Source: Bacteroides fluxus YIT 12057 (lineage in GTDB: Bacteria > Bacteroidota > Bacteroidia > Bacteroidales > Bacteroidaceae). From it: 64,000 nucleotides of DNA. Under the pieces are notes generated by a model. It was not told where the DNA came from and did no database searches. It was given only the letters and a program-made list of their open reading frames with translations. The position numbers and the translations under genes were made by a program. The stretch covers positions 1 to 64,000 of the forward strand of contig NZ_GL882694.1 in assembly GCF_000195635.1 (NCBI RefSeq), in the 5' to 3' direction. Shown in pieces: positions 44,021-53,030 of this stretch (positions are counted from its first letter, which is position 1; the number at the start of each line of letters is the position of its first letter).

Positions 44021-47000
44021 CTATTCTCGGCAGATATTTTTTTTGTATTCTGTAGGAGACATTTCGAATTTTAGCTTGAATGTCTTAGTGAAATGCGAGT
44101 TGTTGATGAAACCCACTTCAAGCATGATTTCTTGAATGTTCAGGTTAGAATTGGTGAGTAAATAAGCGGCTTTTTCCAACCGGACGTTTCGCACATAGTC
44201 TGCTAATGACTGGCCATCAATCCGCTTCAAGTCTCTGTATAGTTTTGTCCTGCTTACTCCCATTGCAGCGGCCAATTGGTCGGGAGATAAGTTGGGGTCA
44301 CTGAGATTGTCGTTGATTACCTTTTTGAATTGTTCTGTCATTGCCTGGAGTTCTTCGGCGCTTAATGCGGATTTCTGTGGCTCTTTTTTGGCAGTCTTTT
44401 TCTCTGCTGCGGTTTCTTCGGCTGTTGTGTTCCGGATGTAATCGGGAGATGCCTGCATGGCGTTGTCCGGTCTGTTTCCTTTCAGCCATTGTTCTCTTTG
44501 TGTGAGTAACCGATGCAGGTTCACTTCCAACAACTTCATGGAGAAAGGTTTGGGAATATATAAATCAGCTCCTGATTCGTATCCTTCTATCTGGCTTTCC
44601 ACATTGTCTTTGGCTGTCAGCAAGACCAAGGGGATATAGGCTACGGAGAGGTTGTTCTTAATTCGTCTGCACATTTCTATTCCATCCATTTCAGGCATCA
44701 TGACATCACTCACAATGATGTCGGGAAAGATTGACATGCACATGTCCAGTCCCATACGACCGTTGTCGGCTGTGTGGATATTGTATGAAGAGGACAGTTG
44801 TTCTCTCAAGGCGGTCTGAAGCTCCTTGTTGTCTTCTACAATGAGTAGAGTGGGCAACTTGGGGTTGTCACTCCGGGGACTTTCGGGTTCTTTGATATTA
44901 TTTGTCTCATTCGTGTCTAATTCGCAGTATTGGTTATTCATGAATCCTTTGAAGTCGAAATCGCTATTTTCGCCCTTTCCGGTGATGGGGTTACTGCCCG
45001 ATATGGGCAGTGCCACGATAAATTCTGTTCCCACCATGCGTTCACTGCTTACGATGATCATTCCGTTGTGCTGCAATACAATACTTTTCACTATAGCTAA
45101 CCCGATTCCCGAACCTAAATGTGACTGTGAGGAACCTTGCACTTGGAAAAAACGTTCGTAGATGAGGCGGATGGATTCTGTGGAAATGCCGACTCCTGTA
45201 TCTCTGACGGTAAGTATGCAGACGGGTTGTTCGGGAGAAATGTTTCCTTCGGTGTGTAAGTTGCCGTAACAGGGGGTGACATCTTTCATTGTACCTTTTT
45301 TGAAATGGACATCCACCTTGCCGTCTTCATTGGTATATTTGATGGCATTGGAAAGCAGGTTGATGATCATTTTTCCCATTTTATCTTTGTCGGCGTCCAA
45401 CTCGATATCTTCTGCATCTGCAGTGAAGGTTGCTGAAATATGTTTATTGTTTGCCCAGGAACTGATTTCATCAAAAATCCGGCGCACTAACTGGGACATG
45501 TTTAGATGTTCAATGTTTAATGTCCCTATTCCCAGATCCGCTTTCCTGATATCCACAAGTTCGGTGATCAGTGCCAGCATCTTTTTGGCGTTGGTAAGGA
45601 TTGTCTTGCATTCTTTCACAGGTTTGTTGTCGTTGAACAACTTTTCGGCTGCCAGTAATATTAAAGTCAACGGGGTTTTCAATTCGTGTGAAGCGTTCAT
45701 GAAGAATTGCATTTTGGCTTGATATTTTTCTTCATCTTGTGCCATCAGAATTTTCTGTATCTCGTTTTCTTTCTTAAGATTCTGTTCTTTGCTATATTGC
45801 CTGAAGGCAATGTACAGTACCAGCAATACGATCAGTACATAGCTTACTTTTGCCTGGAAAGACAACCACCAAGGTGGCAGCACATTGATTTCCAGCTTTT
45901 TCACCGGTTCTTGCCAGGTATATCCTTTGTCGGTGGAGAACTGTACTTCCAGTTCATAGGAATCGTAAGGCAAGTTTGAGAAGTAAACTTCATTGTTGGT
46001 ATATCGTAATGTATGCCATTCCTGTTGGAAACCTTTCAGACGGTAGCGATACATTATCTGTTCGGACAGTTCGTAACCCAATGCGGCAAAAGAGATGGTG
46101 AAATTGTTCTGCAGATAATTGAGGGTAAGCTCGGACGTTTTGTCTAGGACCTTGTCTAATAGAATACGTCCGTTGTAGGCCGCTTTCGGGACGATTTTCT
46201 GGTTGTTGACTGTTAACCCGCAAAGCATCAACTCATTATTGCCGGTACTACAGATCAAGTGGGAGGGGTGGAAATAGCTTAGGCCATACAATCCACCCAT
46301 ATAGAGGTAACCGTCGTTTCCTTTGTAAGAAGCGTTTATCTTGAAAGCATTGTTTTGCAATCCATCGCCAAGTCCGTAGGTATGGATGGTGTTTTTCTGA
46401 GGATTCAGTTGGGTGATTCCCTTGCCGCCTGTCCAGACATTGCCTTTATGGTCAAGGAGCACTATTTCACAGTCGTTGTTGGGAAGCCCGTCTTGTACGG
46501 TATAGCAAGTAGCGGTATAGTCATTATTACGTTCGGAATGCAATACTATTTTATTCAGACCGCCTCCTATAGTTCCTACCCAGCAAATGGAGTCGTTGCT
46601 GCAATCGATATCCGCCAGATAATTGGTGGACATCGAATTTTTCATTGAAGAATCCGCCTGATAGGAAGATAGATTTTTTATTCTTCCATCATCGGTCAGT
46701 TGTAGGCGGTTCAGACCGTTGGTGGTACATAGGAAGGTTGAGTGTCCTTTGACGAGAATGTGTGATATATGATTGGAAAGAAGGCACGGGTCTGTTTGGG
46801 TATTGAGATGCATCGTTATCTTCGGATCACTCAGGGGGTTGCTTATACGGAATATGCCGTTTCCCCAGGTGCCTATCCATAAATGTCCGGATGAGTCTTC
46901 TTTTAAGTGTGCGATGCTGATATTGATTAGATTCGCGTCACCGGAGTTCTTGGAATCCAGCTTGCGGGATTTTTGCGTGTACGTGTCGTAGAGGAAGATT

Positions 47001-48322
47001 CCGTGACTTGTACCGATGTAGAGATGCCTTTGGTCGCGGCTCATTTCCAGTGTTTGGTAGTATATGGTTTCGGCGTTTTTTGTCTTTTGTAACGGCATCA
47101 ATGTAAGTTCACCCGTTTGTGGCGAATGACGGAACAGGCTGGAGTATTCTACAAGAATCCAATTGGTGCCGTTGTCCTGTCCGGTGATTGATACGACTTC
47201 GTTCTGTGAAAATCCCATTTCTTGAAAATCCGGTGCGGAAAGATTGCTGAAGATAGATTTGGAGAGGCTGCGGTAAAATATTCCCCAACTGTTGGATGCC
47301 ACCCATAGATTATTGTATTTGTCTATGAGCAAATCCTCTATTTTCAGTGATGAGTGTTCTTCGTCCGGTGTATTCCGTAAATATTCCCGTATCACGGCTT
47401 GGGATGAGAAAGGTTGTTTCATCTCGAATATGCCTGCGGAGTAGATACACCATAGATCTCCCTCTTTGCTGACAATTAGTTTGCCATTGGTTGTTGTTGG
47501 TATTCTCGGATTGACTTGGTGGAAACCGGTATAGACGGACGTAGAGCAGTCCGGTTGCCCTCCGGCAATGTTGAAACGATAGCATCCTTCTCCCGAACGC
47601 ACGTATAAGTAATTCCCCATAAGGTGGATACTGCGTATTATGTCATTCTTTTTCAATAGTTTGTCTGTTGCATAGCTGTTGAGCAGCACAATTTGTCCGT
47701 TGCGGATACCGAGTTTGACGAGGTGGAATCCGGTGGAAGCCCATACTGTCTCTCCTTGGAATTGCAAGTCTGTGATACCCTTGCAAAAGATACGGTCGGC
47801 ATCATTGTTCCATTCTACGGATTTGAGCGTGTCTTTATGGACTTGTGCGACGATTGCTTCTTTGGAGGTTCTTATCCATAAATGGCAACCGGCCGGATTG
47901 ATGAATATTTCGTGGACGGTGCTCCGGAGGCGTTGTGAGAGTTCATCTCCTTCTATGTGATAAGGTATATAGCGATGGGTATTTAAATCAAAGCAGGTTA
48001 GTCCGCTTTCTGTTCCCAGCCATATCTTGTCTGTATTGCAGGCCATTGCTCTGATTCGGTTGTGCGACTCGTATATTTTGTGGTTTTTCGGATAATAGTC
48101 AAATGTCTGCAGGTTGTAACCGTCGTAATTTTGCAGACCGGCGAGTGTGCCTATCCAAATAAGGCCTGTACTGTCTTGTAAAATGCAACAGGCATCAGTG
48201 TGTGCCAAACCGTTGTTAATGTTTAGACGCTTGAATATTTCATTGGCATGTAGTGAAGAGGGTAAGATTGGTAAAATCAAACTAATCACTGCTGATATCA
48301 ATAGCTTATGCAGATTCTTCAT
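44021..48322 (-). CDS. Hybrid two-component system regulator (HTCS) of the PUL
   Basis: The product is 1433 residues: signal peptide, Reg_prop propeller repeats (about 30-690), a Y_Y_Y domain (about 700-785), a membrane helix near 800-820, a histidine kinase with His879 in NASHELKTPLTLILL and ATPase motifs (NLLSNAIKYTNEDGKV, GSGIGLAIVKSIVL), a receiver with Asp1206 in IIVSDVMMPEMDG, and an AraC helix-turn-helix pair (LAAAMGVSRTKLYRDLKRID to SHFTKTFKLKFEMSPTEYKK). The linkers before and after the receiver are long and charged. HTCS proteins bind an oligosaccharide in the periplasm and activate PUL genes. It lies between the SusC side and the enzyme side of the locus. Confidence 0.95.
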   Translation of the reverse strand: MKNLHKLLISAVISLILPILPSSLHANEIFKRLNINNGLAHTDACCILQDSTGLIWIGTLAGLQNYDGYNLQTFDYYPKNHKIYESHNRIRAMACNTDKIWLGTESGLTCFDLNTHRYIPYHIEGDELSQRLRSTVHEIFINPAGCHLWIRTSKEAIVAQVHKDTLKSVEWNNDADRIFCKGITDLQFQGETVWASTGFHLVKLGIRNGQIVLLNSYATDKLLKKNDIIRSIHLMGNYLYVRSGEGCYRFNIAGGQPDCSTSVYTGFHQVNPRIPTTTNGKLIVSKEGDLWCIYSAGIFEMKQPFSSQAVIREYLRNTPDEEHSSLKIEDLLIDKYNNLWVASNSWGIFYRSLSKSIFSNLSAPDFQEMGFSQNEVVSITGQDNGTNWILVEYSSLFRHSPQTGELTLMPLQKTKNAETIYYQTLEMSRDQRHLYIGTSHGIFLYDTYTQKSRKLDSKNSGDANLINISIAHLKEDSSGHLWIGTWGNGIFRISNPLSDPKITMHLNTQTDPCLLSNHISHILVKGHSTFLCTTNGLNRLQLTDDGRIKNLSSYQADSSMKNSMSTNYLADIDCSNDSICWVGTIGGGLNKIVLHSERNNDYTATCYTVQDGLPNNDCEIVLLDHKGNVWTGGKGITQLNPQKNTIHTYGLGDGLQNNAFKINASYKGNDGYLYMGGLYGLSYFHPSHLICSTGNNELMLCGLTVNNQKIVPKAAYNGRILLDKVLDKTSELTLNYLQNNFTISFAALGYELSEQIMYRYRLKGFQQEWHTLRYTNNEVYFSNLPYDSYELEVQFSTDKGYTWQEPVKKLEINVLPPWWLSFQAKVSYVLIVLLVLYIAFRQYSKEQNLKKENEIQKILMAQDEEKYQAKMQFFMNASHELKTPLTLILLAAEKLFNDNKPVKECKTILTNAKKMLALITELVDIRKADLGIGTLNIEHLNMSQLVRRIFDEISSWANNKHISATFTADAEDIELDADKDKMGKMIINLLSNAIKYTNEDGKVDVHFKKGTMKDVTPCYGNLHTEGNISPEQPVCILTVRDTGVGISTESIRLIYERFFQVQGSSQSHLGSGIGLAIVKSIVLQHNGMIIVSSERMVGTEFIVALPISGSNPITGKGENSDFDFKGFMNNQYCELDTNETNNIKEPESPRSDNPKLPTLLIVEDNKELQTALREQLSSSYNIHTADNGRMGLDMCMSIFPDIIVSDVMMPEMDGIEMCRRIKNNLSVAYIPLVLLTAKDNVESQIEGYESGADLYIPKPFSMKLLEVNLHRLLTQREQWLKGNRPDNAMQASPDYIRNTTAEETAAEKKTAKKEPQKSALSAEELQAMTEQFKKVINDNLSDPNLSPDQLAAAMGVSRTKLYRDLKRIDGQSLADYVRNVRLEKAAYLLTNSNLNIQEIMLEVGFINNSHFTKTFKLKFEMSPTEYKKNICRE

Positions 48323-48345
48323 GGTAATAGATCATAAATGTGTTG

Positions 48346-48353
48346 CAAATATA
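48346..48353 (-). promoter_or_regulatory. Bacteroides-type -7 box of the HTCS gene
   Basis: The minus strand reads TATATTTG, an exact TAnnTTTG, ending 23 bases before the HTCS ATG at 48322. Confidence 0.5.
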
Positions 48354-48429
48354 GGAAAAGTGAGCCAAATAGAACATTTTTTGGGCGATAATTGGGATGG
48401 AAAGCAAAGTCGGGTTTCTTTGAAAAGTG

Positions 48430-48437
48430 TACATTTG
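48430..48437 (+). promoter_or_regulatory. Bacteroides-type -7 box of the phosphatase-like remnant
   Basis: TACATTTG at 48430-48437 is an exact TAnnTTTG, 46 bases before the ATG at 48484. No good -33 element was found. It would drive the plus-strand side of the PUL. Confidence 0.45.
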
Positions 48438-48483
48438 CGGAATCGCATATCCATATTTAATTTATAAACTTAAAATAAATACC

Positions 48484-49271
48484 ATGAAAATTACAAGACG
48501 CAATTTTTTTAAGAAAACTCTGGCAGGAACTTTGTTGCTGGGTGCCGGAATGTTGCCCCAACCATTGGCGGCTTTTACTACAGCACAACCTAAACGTGGC
48601 AGGCAGAAGGCTAAAAGGGTTGTCCTGATCAGTCTTGACGGCATCAGTGTAGCCGGATTCCGGCAAGCCAATACTCCCCGGCTCGATGAATTACTGGCTC
48701 AGGGAGTGCTATCCTTGCAAACGCGTGTAGTGATGCCTTCGGTTACACTTCCCAACTGGACAAGCCATCTTACAGGCAGCGGTCCCGAACAGCATGGAGT
48801 GGTAAACAACAATTGGACATTGGCAGATTTCAAACTGCCTGCTGTCACTACCGATAGTGACGGCTATTATCCCTCGGTGTTTACCTTGCTGAAAGAAAAG
48901 AATCCCAATATCAAGACCGCTTTCTATTATAATTGGCTGAATCTTATCTATCCTTATAACCGGAAGTATCTGGATGAAGTAAGCTTTCTGGAGGAAGATG
49001 CATATATACCCAATTATGAGAAGGCCTTTAATTTCCTAGTGGAAAACAGGAACAGTCCGACCATGGCGGTATAGAGTACGGGCATGGTGGTGTGAGTGTG
49101 GATGAAATGATTGTGCCTTGGGGAATTGTTGGTCCCGGAATTGCCCGGGGGGTGAGAATGGAGGAAGCCAATAATACCGTAAATACATCGGCGGTAATTT
49201 TACGGTTGTTTGGAGTGGAACAGCCTTCTGCCTGGACGGGTGAAGTGCCGGAAACCATTTTAGACGTCTGA
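48484..49271 (+). pseudogene. Alkaline phosphatase / nucleotide pyrophosphatase-like gene with internal deletion
   Basis: The frame starts MKITRRNFFKK, a twin-arginine-like signal, followed by KRVVLISLDGISVAGFRQAN and the nucleophile region VMPSVTLPNWTSHLTGSGPE of the type I phosphodiesterase/phosphatase superfamily. It stops at TAG 49072-49074 after NSPTMAV. One base out of frame, from 49059, the DNA reads DHGGIEYGHGGVSVDEMIVP and continues to FGVEQPSAWTGEVPE and a TGA at 49269-49271, the proper C-terminus of the family. The middle, with several metal ligands, is missing. A deletion with frameshift is the simplest reading, so the enzyme is probably inactive. Confidence 0.85.
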
Positions 49272-49411
49272 AAAGTTGTTTCATGCTGTCTTTTGTCTTT
49301 ACGTTCGGTTTTCAGTTGCTTATAAATGTTAAATGCACGGTGAGCACACTTTGAGGAACAAAAAGCACAGGATTAGGAACGGATAGCAAAGCCCGGAAGC
49401 CCGTAGTGGCG

Positions 49412-49419
49412 TAGTTTTG
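49412..49419 (+). promoter_or_regulatory. Bacteroides-type -7 box upstream of the enzyme genes
   Basis: TAGTTTTG is an exact TAnnTTTG, 32 bases before the ATG at 49452. The five glycoside hydrolase genes that follow the DUF6055 gene have short gaps and could all be read from here. Confidence 0.45.
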
Positions 49420-49451
49420 TGCAGAAATCGTACAAAAATAAAAAGATAAGC

Positions 49452-50801
49452 ATGAGACAGAAAAATTATTTATGGCTGCTCGTTGTCCTGTTGTTTGCGG
49501 GAAATGCAGTACATGCCAAATCGGGCGGAAAGGAAATACACATCCCCGCTAAGCAAGTGAAGGAAAATGATTTTAGAAAAGGCGGGCGGTTCAGCCATGA
49601 CTACAAGATGGAATCAGAAAATTTGGTGCTGTTCTGGGAAAGTTCCTTCGGCAAAGACCCGGCTGGTTATGTTGATAAGTCCCGCCGATTTTATCCGGAA
49701 GAATTGTTGCGTGAGGGTGAACGGTTCTTTACCTATTATGTGGATAAGTTGAAATTTGCCGATCCGGAGACGTCGCAATCCGCCCGGAAAAAGATGATTA
49801 TATGGATGTTCAACGATGCCGAAACAACCGCTTACGGATGGGGCGATGAAGGAGTGGGGATGATGTGGATGCGTCCGTGCCGCGCCCAATCCTATCCTTA
49901 CTGTCCGTTGGCCCATGAGATGGGACATTCTTTTCAATACATGGTAGAGGCAGACGGTTCGCGCGGATTCGGTGGACATCCATTGGTGGAATATACTTCG
50001 CAATGGATGCTGTGGCAGGTTTATTCGGACTGGACTACCATTGAAAAATATCACTTGGATGCCTACATGGAGCAGACTCATTACTCGCTGCTGAATGGAA
50101 TCAACCAGTATCATGCACCGCAGTTCATGGAGTATTGGTCTAACAAGCACGGATTGAATATTATTGCGCGTATCTGGAAAGAAGCAGAGGGCAACGAAGA
50201 CCCGGTTGCAGCCTACAAACGGTTGACGGGTATCAGTCAGGAAGAGTTTAATGACGAGATATATGAGGCGGCTGCCCGTTTCGCTACTTGGGATATGCCG
50301 CGTGTGAAGAATGTATGTAGCAGTTACGCCAACCAACACCGTTGCAAACTGGATAAGGTAGCTGACAACTGGTACCAGATAGCCGAAACCCGTTGTCCGC
50401 AGAATTATGGTTATAATATTATCCGTTTGAATGTGCCCGAAGGAGGCGAGGAAATCACATTGGAATTTAAAGGTGTGGCCGGCAGTGAAGGTTTCCGCAG
50501 CGGCAATCTGAATGATGCCGGATGGAGATACGGTTTTGTAGCTGTGAATAAAGAGGGTCAATGTTACTACGGAAAGACTTATAAGGCCGGTAACGGAGAC
50601 AACCGGCCTGTGAAATTCATTGTACCCGAAGAAACTCAATTCCTTTGGTTCGTAGTGACTGCTGCTCCTGCGCAACATCGTGATTATCTGAAGAAATGGA
50701 ATGAACTGGCAAAGGAAAAGGGAAAAGAAGCCCAATGGCCTTACCGGATACGTTTGGAGAATGTGGATCTTCATCAATCCGTATTGAAAGCGAAGAATTA
50801 A
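49452..50801 (+). CDS. DUF6055-type secreted protein with HExxH motif
   Basis: The product is 449 residues from the ATG at 49452, where MRQKNYLWLLVVLLFAGNAVHA is a signal peptide. The central domain has CPLAHEMGHSFQYMVEADG with HExxH at residues 155-159 (His155, Glu156, His159), then HPLVEYTSQWMLWQ. The C-terminal 130 residues look like a beta-sandwich (GYNIIRLNVPEGGEEITLEF). The layout fits DUF6055, a family often beside glycoside hydrolases. Zinc protease activity is possible but not shown. It is the first intact gene on the enzyme side of the PUL. Confidence 0.8.
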   Translation: MRQKNYLWLLVVLLFAGNAVHAKSGGKEIHIPAKQVKENDFRKGGRFSHDYKMESENLVLFWESSFGKDPAGYVDKSRRFYPEELLREGERFFTYYVDKLKFADPETSQSARKKMIIWMFNDAETTAYGWGDEGVGMMWMRPCRAQSYPYCPLAHEMGHSFQYMVEADGSRGFGGHPLVEYTSQWMLWQVYSDWTTIEKYHLDAYMEQTHYSLLNGINQYHAPQFMEYWSNKHGLNIIARIWKEAEGNEDPVAAYKRLTGISQEEFNDEIYEAAARFATWDMPRVKNVCSSYANQHRCKLDKVADNWYQIAETRCPQNYGYNIIRLNVPEGGEEITLEFKGVAGSEGFRSGNLNDAGWRYGFVAVNKEGQCYYGKTYKAGNGDNRPVKFIVPEETQFLWFVVTAAPAQHRDYLKKWNELAKEKGKEAQWPYRIRLENVDLHQSVLKAKN

Positions 50802-50823
50802 CTCTTGATATAAGAACTGAATC

Positions 50824-53013
50824 ATGAAAGCAAAACACTATTTACTATTGGCGATAAGTATATTGTCTTCAGGAAGCCTTTGGGCGAAGGATTACTTGAT
50901 TTCCACTCCCAACACTTCATTGCTTCTTACGGCCACTCCCGGTGAAAAATCAAAGTTTCAATATTATGGCAGCCGTATTACAGAAAAAGAAATCCAAGGT
51001 ATTTATGATAGCGGGCTGGCGTTCGGTACGGAGAGCTATCCGGTATTCGGGTTGAACACTGCCGGTGAACGGGCCATGGCAGTCACTCATGCCGATGGTA
51101 ACATGTCACTCGATCTGGTTGTGGAAGAGGTAAACCAGTATCAGACCGATGAGGCCGAAACTACAGAGATACGCATGAAAGATCTGGTTTATCCGTTTGT
51201 ACTGAAGCAATATTTCAAGGCCTATAAGGGAACCGACATCATTTCTACTTGGGTGGAAGTGGAGAATAACCATAGAAAGCCTATTACGCTGTATCGTTTT
51301 GCATCGGCCTTTTTGCCTGTACATCGGGGAGATAACTGGATGACGCATTTTCACGGATTCTGGGGAGCCGAGTGCACGATGGAGGAAGAGAAACTGACCA
51401 ACGGCCAGAAAGTGATCAGTAACAAGGACGGATTGGTAAATACGGAATCCGACCATCCGTCGTTCATGCTTTCCATGGACGGTAAGCCACAGGAGGCTCA
51501 TGGACATGTGTTGGCAGGTACGTTGGCATGGACCAGCAATTATCTTATCAAAATGGATGTCCATAATACGCGGTTCAACTTTTCGGCAGGAATCAACGAA
51601 GAAAACTCTCATTATACATTGGAGTACAAGGAGGTGTTTACTACTCCTGAGTTTGCCATGACCTACAGCACTACAGGAAAAGGCGGTGTTAGCCGTGCTT
51701 TCCATCGTTGGGCACGCCGGTATAAGTTGCATCAGGGCAATGTTCCCCACGATATATTGTTGAACAGTTGGGAAGGTGTCTATTTCAAGGTAAATCAGGA
51801 AGGTATGGACCGGATGATGGAAGCCTTTTCTGATATGGGAGGAGAGTTGTTTGTGATGGACGACGGATGGTTCGGCAACAAATATCCCCGCAACGGAGGC
51901 AACAGCAGCTTGGGCGACTGGGAAGTGTGCAAGGAGAAGCTGCCCCAAGGAATAGAAGGTCTGTTACAGTCGGCCAAGAAGCACAACATCAAATTCGGTA
52001 TCTGGATAGAGCCGGAAATGTCGAATACAAAGAGCGAACTGTTTGAAAATCATCCCGATTGGATTATGCGTGTCAAAAACCGTCCTTTATCTACAGGGCG
52101 GGGAGGCACACAGGTAGTACTCGATCTTACTAACCCCGAAGTGCAGGATTTTGTATTCGGTGTAGTGGATAACCTGATGACCAAGCACCCGGAAATTGCC
52201 TATATGAAGTGGGATGACAACAGCTGCTTGATGGATTACGGCTCGCAATATCTTCCCAAAGAGAAGCAGTCCCACCTTTATATAGACTATCAGAAGGGAT
52301 TGATAAACGTCTTGAAACGCATTCGTGCCAAATATCCCGATCTGGTACTGCAAGCCTGTGCCGGTGGCGGTGGTCGGGTGAACTACGGTCTTCTGCCTTA
52401 TTTCAACGAATTCTGGACCAGCGATGATACGGATGCACTGCAACGCATCTATATGCAATGGGGCGTGTCCTCTTTCTATCCTGCCGTGGCAATGGCTGCT
52501 CACGTCAGTGCCGACCGGAACCATCAGACTGGACGTACCATCCCCTTGAAGTTCCGTTTTGATGTGGCAATGTCGGGGCGTTTGGGCATGGAGATTCAGC
52601 CCAAGGATATGAGCGATGCAGACAAGGCGTATGCCAAGCGTGCGATTGCGGCTTATAAGGACATCCGGAATGTGGTTCAGTTTGGCGATCTCTATCGTCT
52701 TGCCTCTCCCTATGACAATACAGGGGTGGCTTCGTTGATGTATGTTACCCCCGAGAAAGAACGGGCGGTGTTTTATGTCTATAAAACATCCCATTTCATC
52801 AATATGATTCTTCCCAAGGTATGTATGGACGGGCTTGACCCTCAGAAAATGTACCGGTTGAAGGACCTTACTCCTTTGAAAGAAGATAAGCCTTGCGGAC
52901 TGCACGGTAAGGTAATCAGCGGAAAAATATTGATGGAGGAAGGAATTGTTTTGCAAAAACTTTTAAAGAATGAATATTCCAGCTTAGCTTTGGAGCTGGA
53001 AGAAGTGAAATAG
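50824..53013 (+). CDS. GH36 alpha-galactosidase
   Basis: The product is 729 residues with a signal peptide (to about residue 22, SLWA). An N-terminal beta-supersandwich precedes a TIM barrel with the GH36 segments DDGWFGNKYPRNGGNSSLGDW and GIWIEPEMSN. The nucleophile is Asp464 in YMKWDDNS. The acid/base Asp lies in the WTSDDTD motif (about residues 534-538). GH36 enzymes remove terminal alpha-galactose, for example from raffinose-type sugars or galactomannan. It is exported to the periplasm and lies 22 bases after the DUF6055 gene. Confidence 0.92.
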   Translation: MKAKHYLLLAISILSSGSLWAKDYLISTPNTSLLLTATPGEKSKFQYYGSRITEKEIQGIYDSGLAFGTESYPVFGLNTAGERAMAVTHADGNMSLDLVVEEVNQYQTDEAETTEIRMKDLVYPFVLKQYFKAYKGTDIISTWVEVENNHRKPITLYRFASAFLPVHRGDNWMTHFHGFWGAECTMEEEKLTNGQKVISNKDGLVNTESDHPSFMLSMDGKPQEAHGHVLAGTLAWTSNYLIKMDVHNTRFNFSAGINEENSHYTLEYKEVFTTPEFAMTYSTTGKGGVSRAFHRWARRYKLHQGNVPHDILLNSWEGVYFKVNQEGMDRMMEAFSDMGGELFVMDDGWFGNKYPRNGGNSSLGDWEVCKEKLPQGIEGLLQSAKKHNIKFGIWIEPEMSNTKSELFENHPDWIMRVKNRPLSTGRGGTQVVLDLTNPEVQDFVFGVVDNLMTKHPEIAYMKWDDNSCLMDYGSQYLPKEKQSHLYIDYQKGLINVLKRIRAKYPDLVLQACAGGGGRVNYGLLPYFNEFWTSDDTDALQRIYMQWGVSSFYPAVAMAAHVSADRNHQTGRTIPLKFRFDVAMSGRLGMEIQPKDMSDADKAYAKRAIAAYKDIRNVVQFGDLYRLASPYDNTGVASLMYVTPEKERAVFYVYKTSHFINMILPKVCMDGLDPQKMYRLKDLTPLKEDKPCGLHGKVISGKILMEEGIVLQKLLKNEYSSLALELEEVK

Positions 53014-53030
53014 AAAATAATAATTATACC

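Noticed and set aside
49614..50825. 403-residue frame on the minus strand
   Set aside because: It mirrors the DUF6055 gene, whose signal peptide and HExxH motif are clear, and its own product shows no domain.
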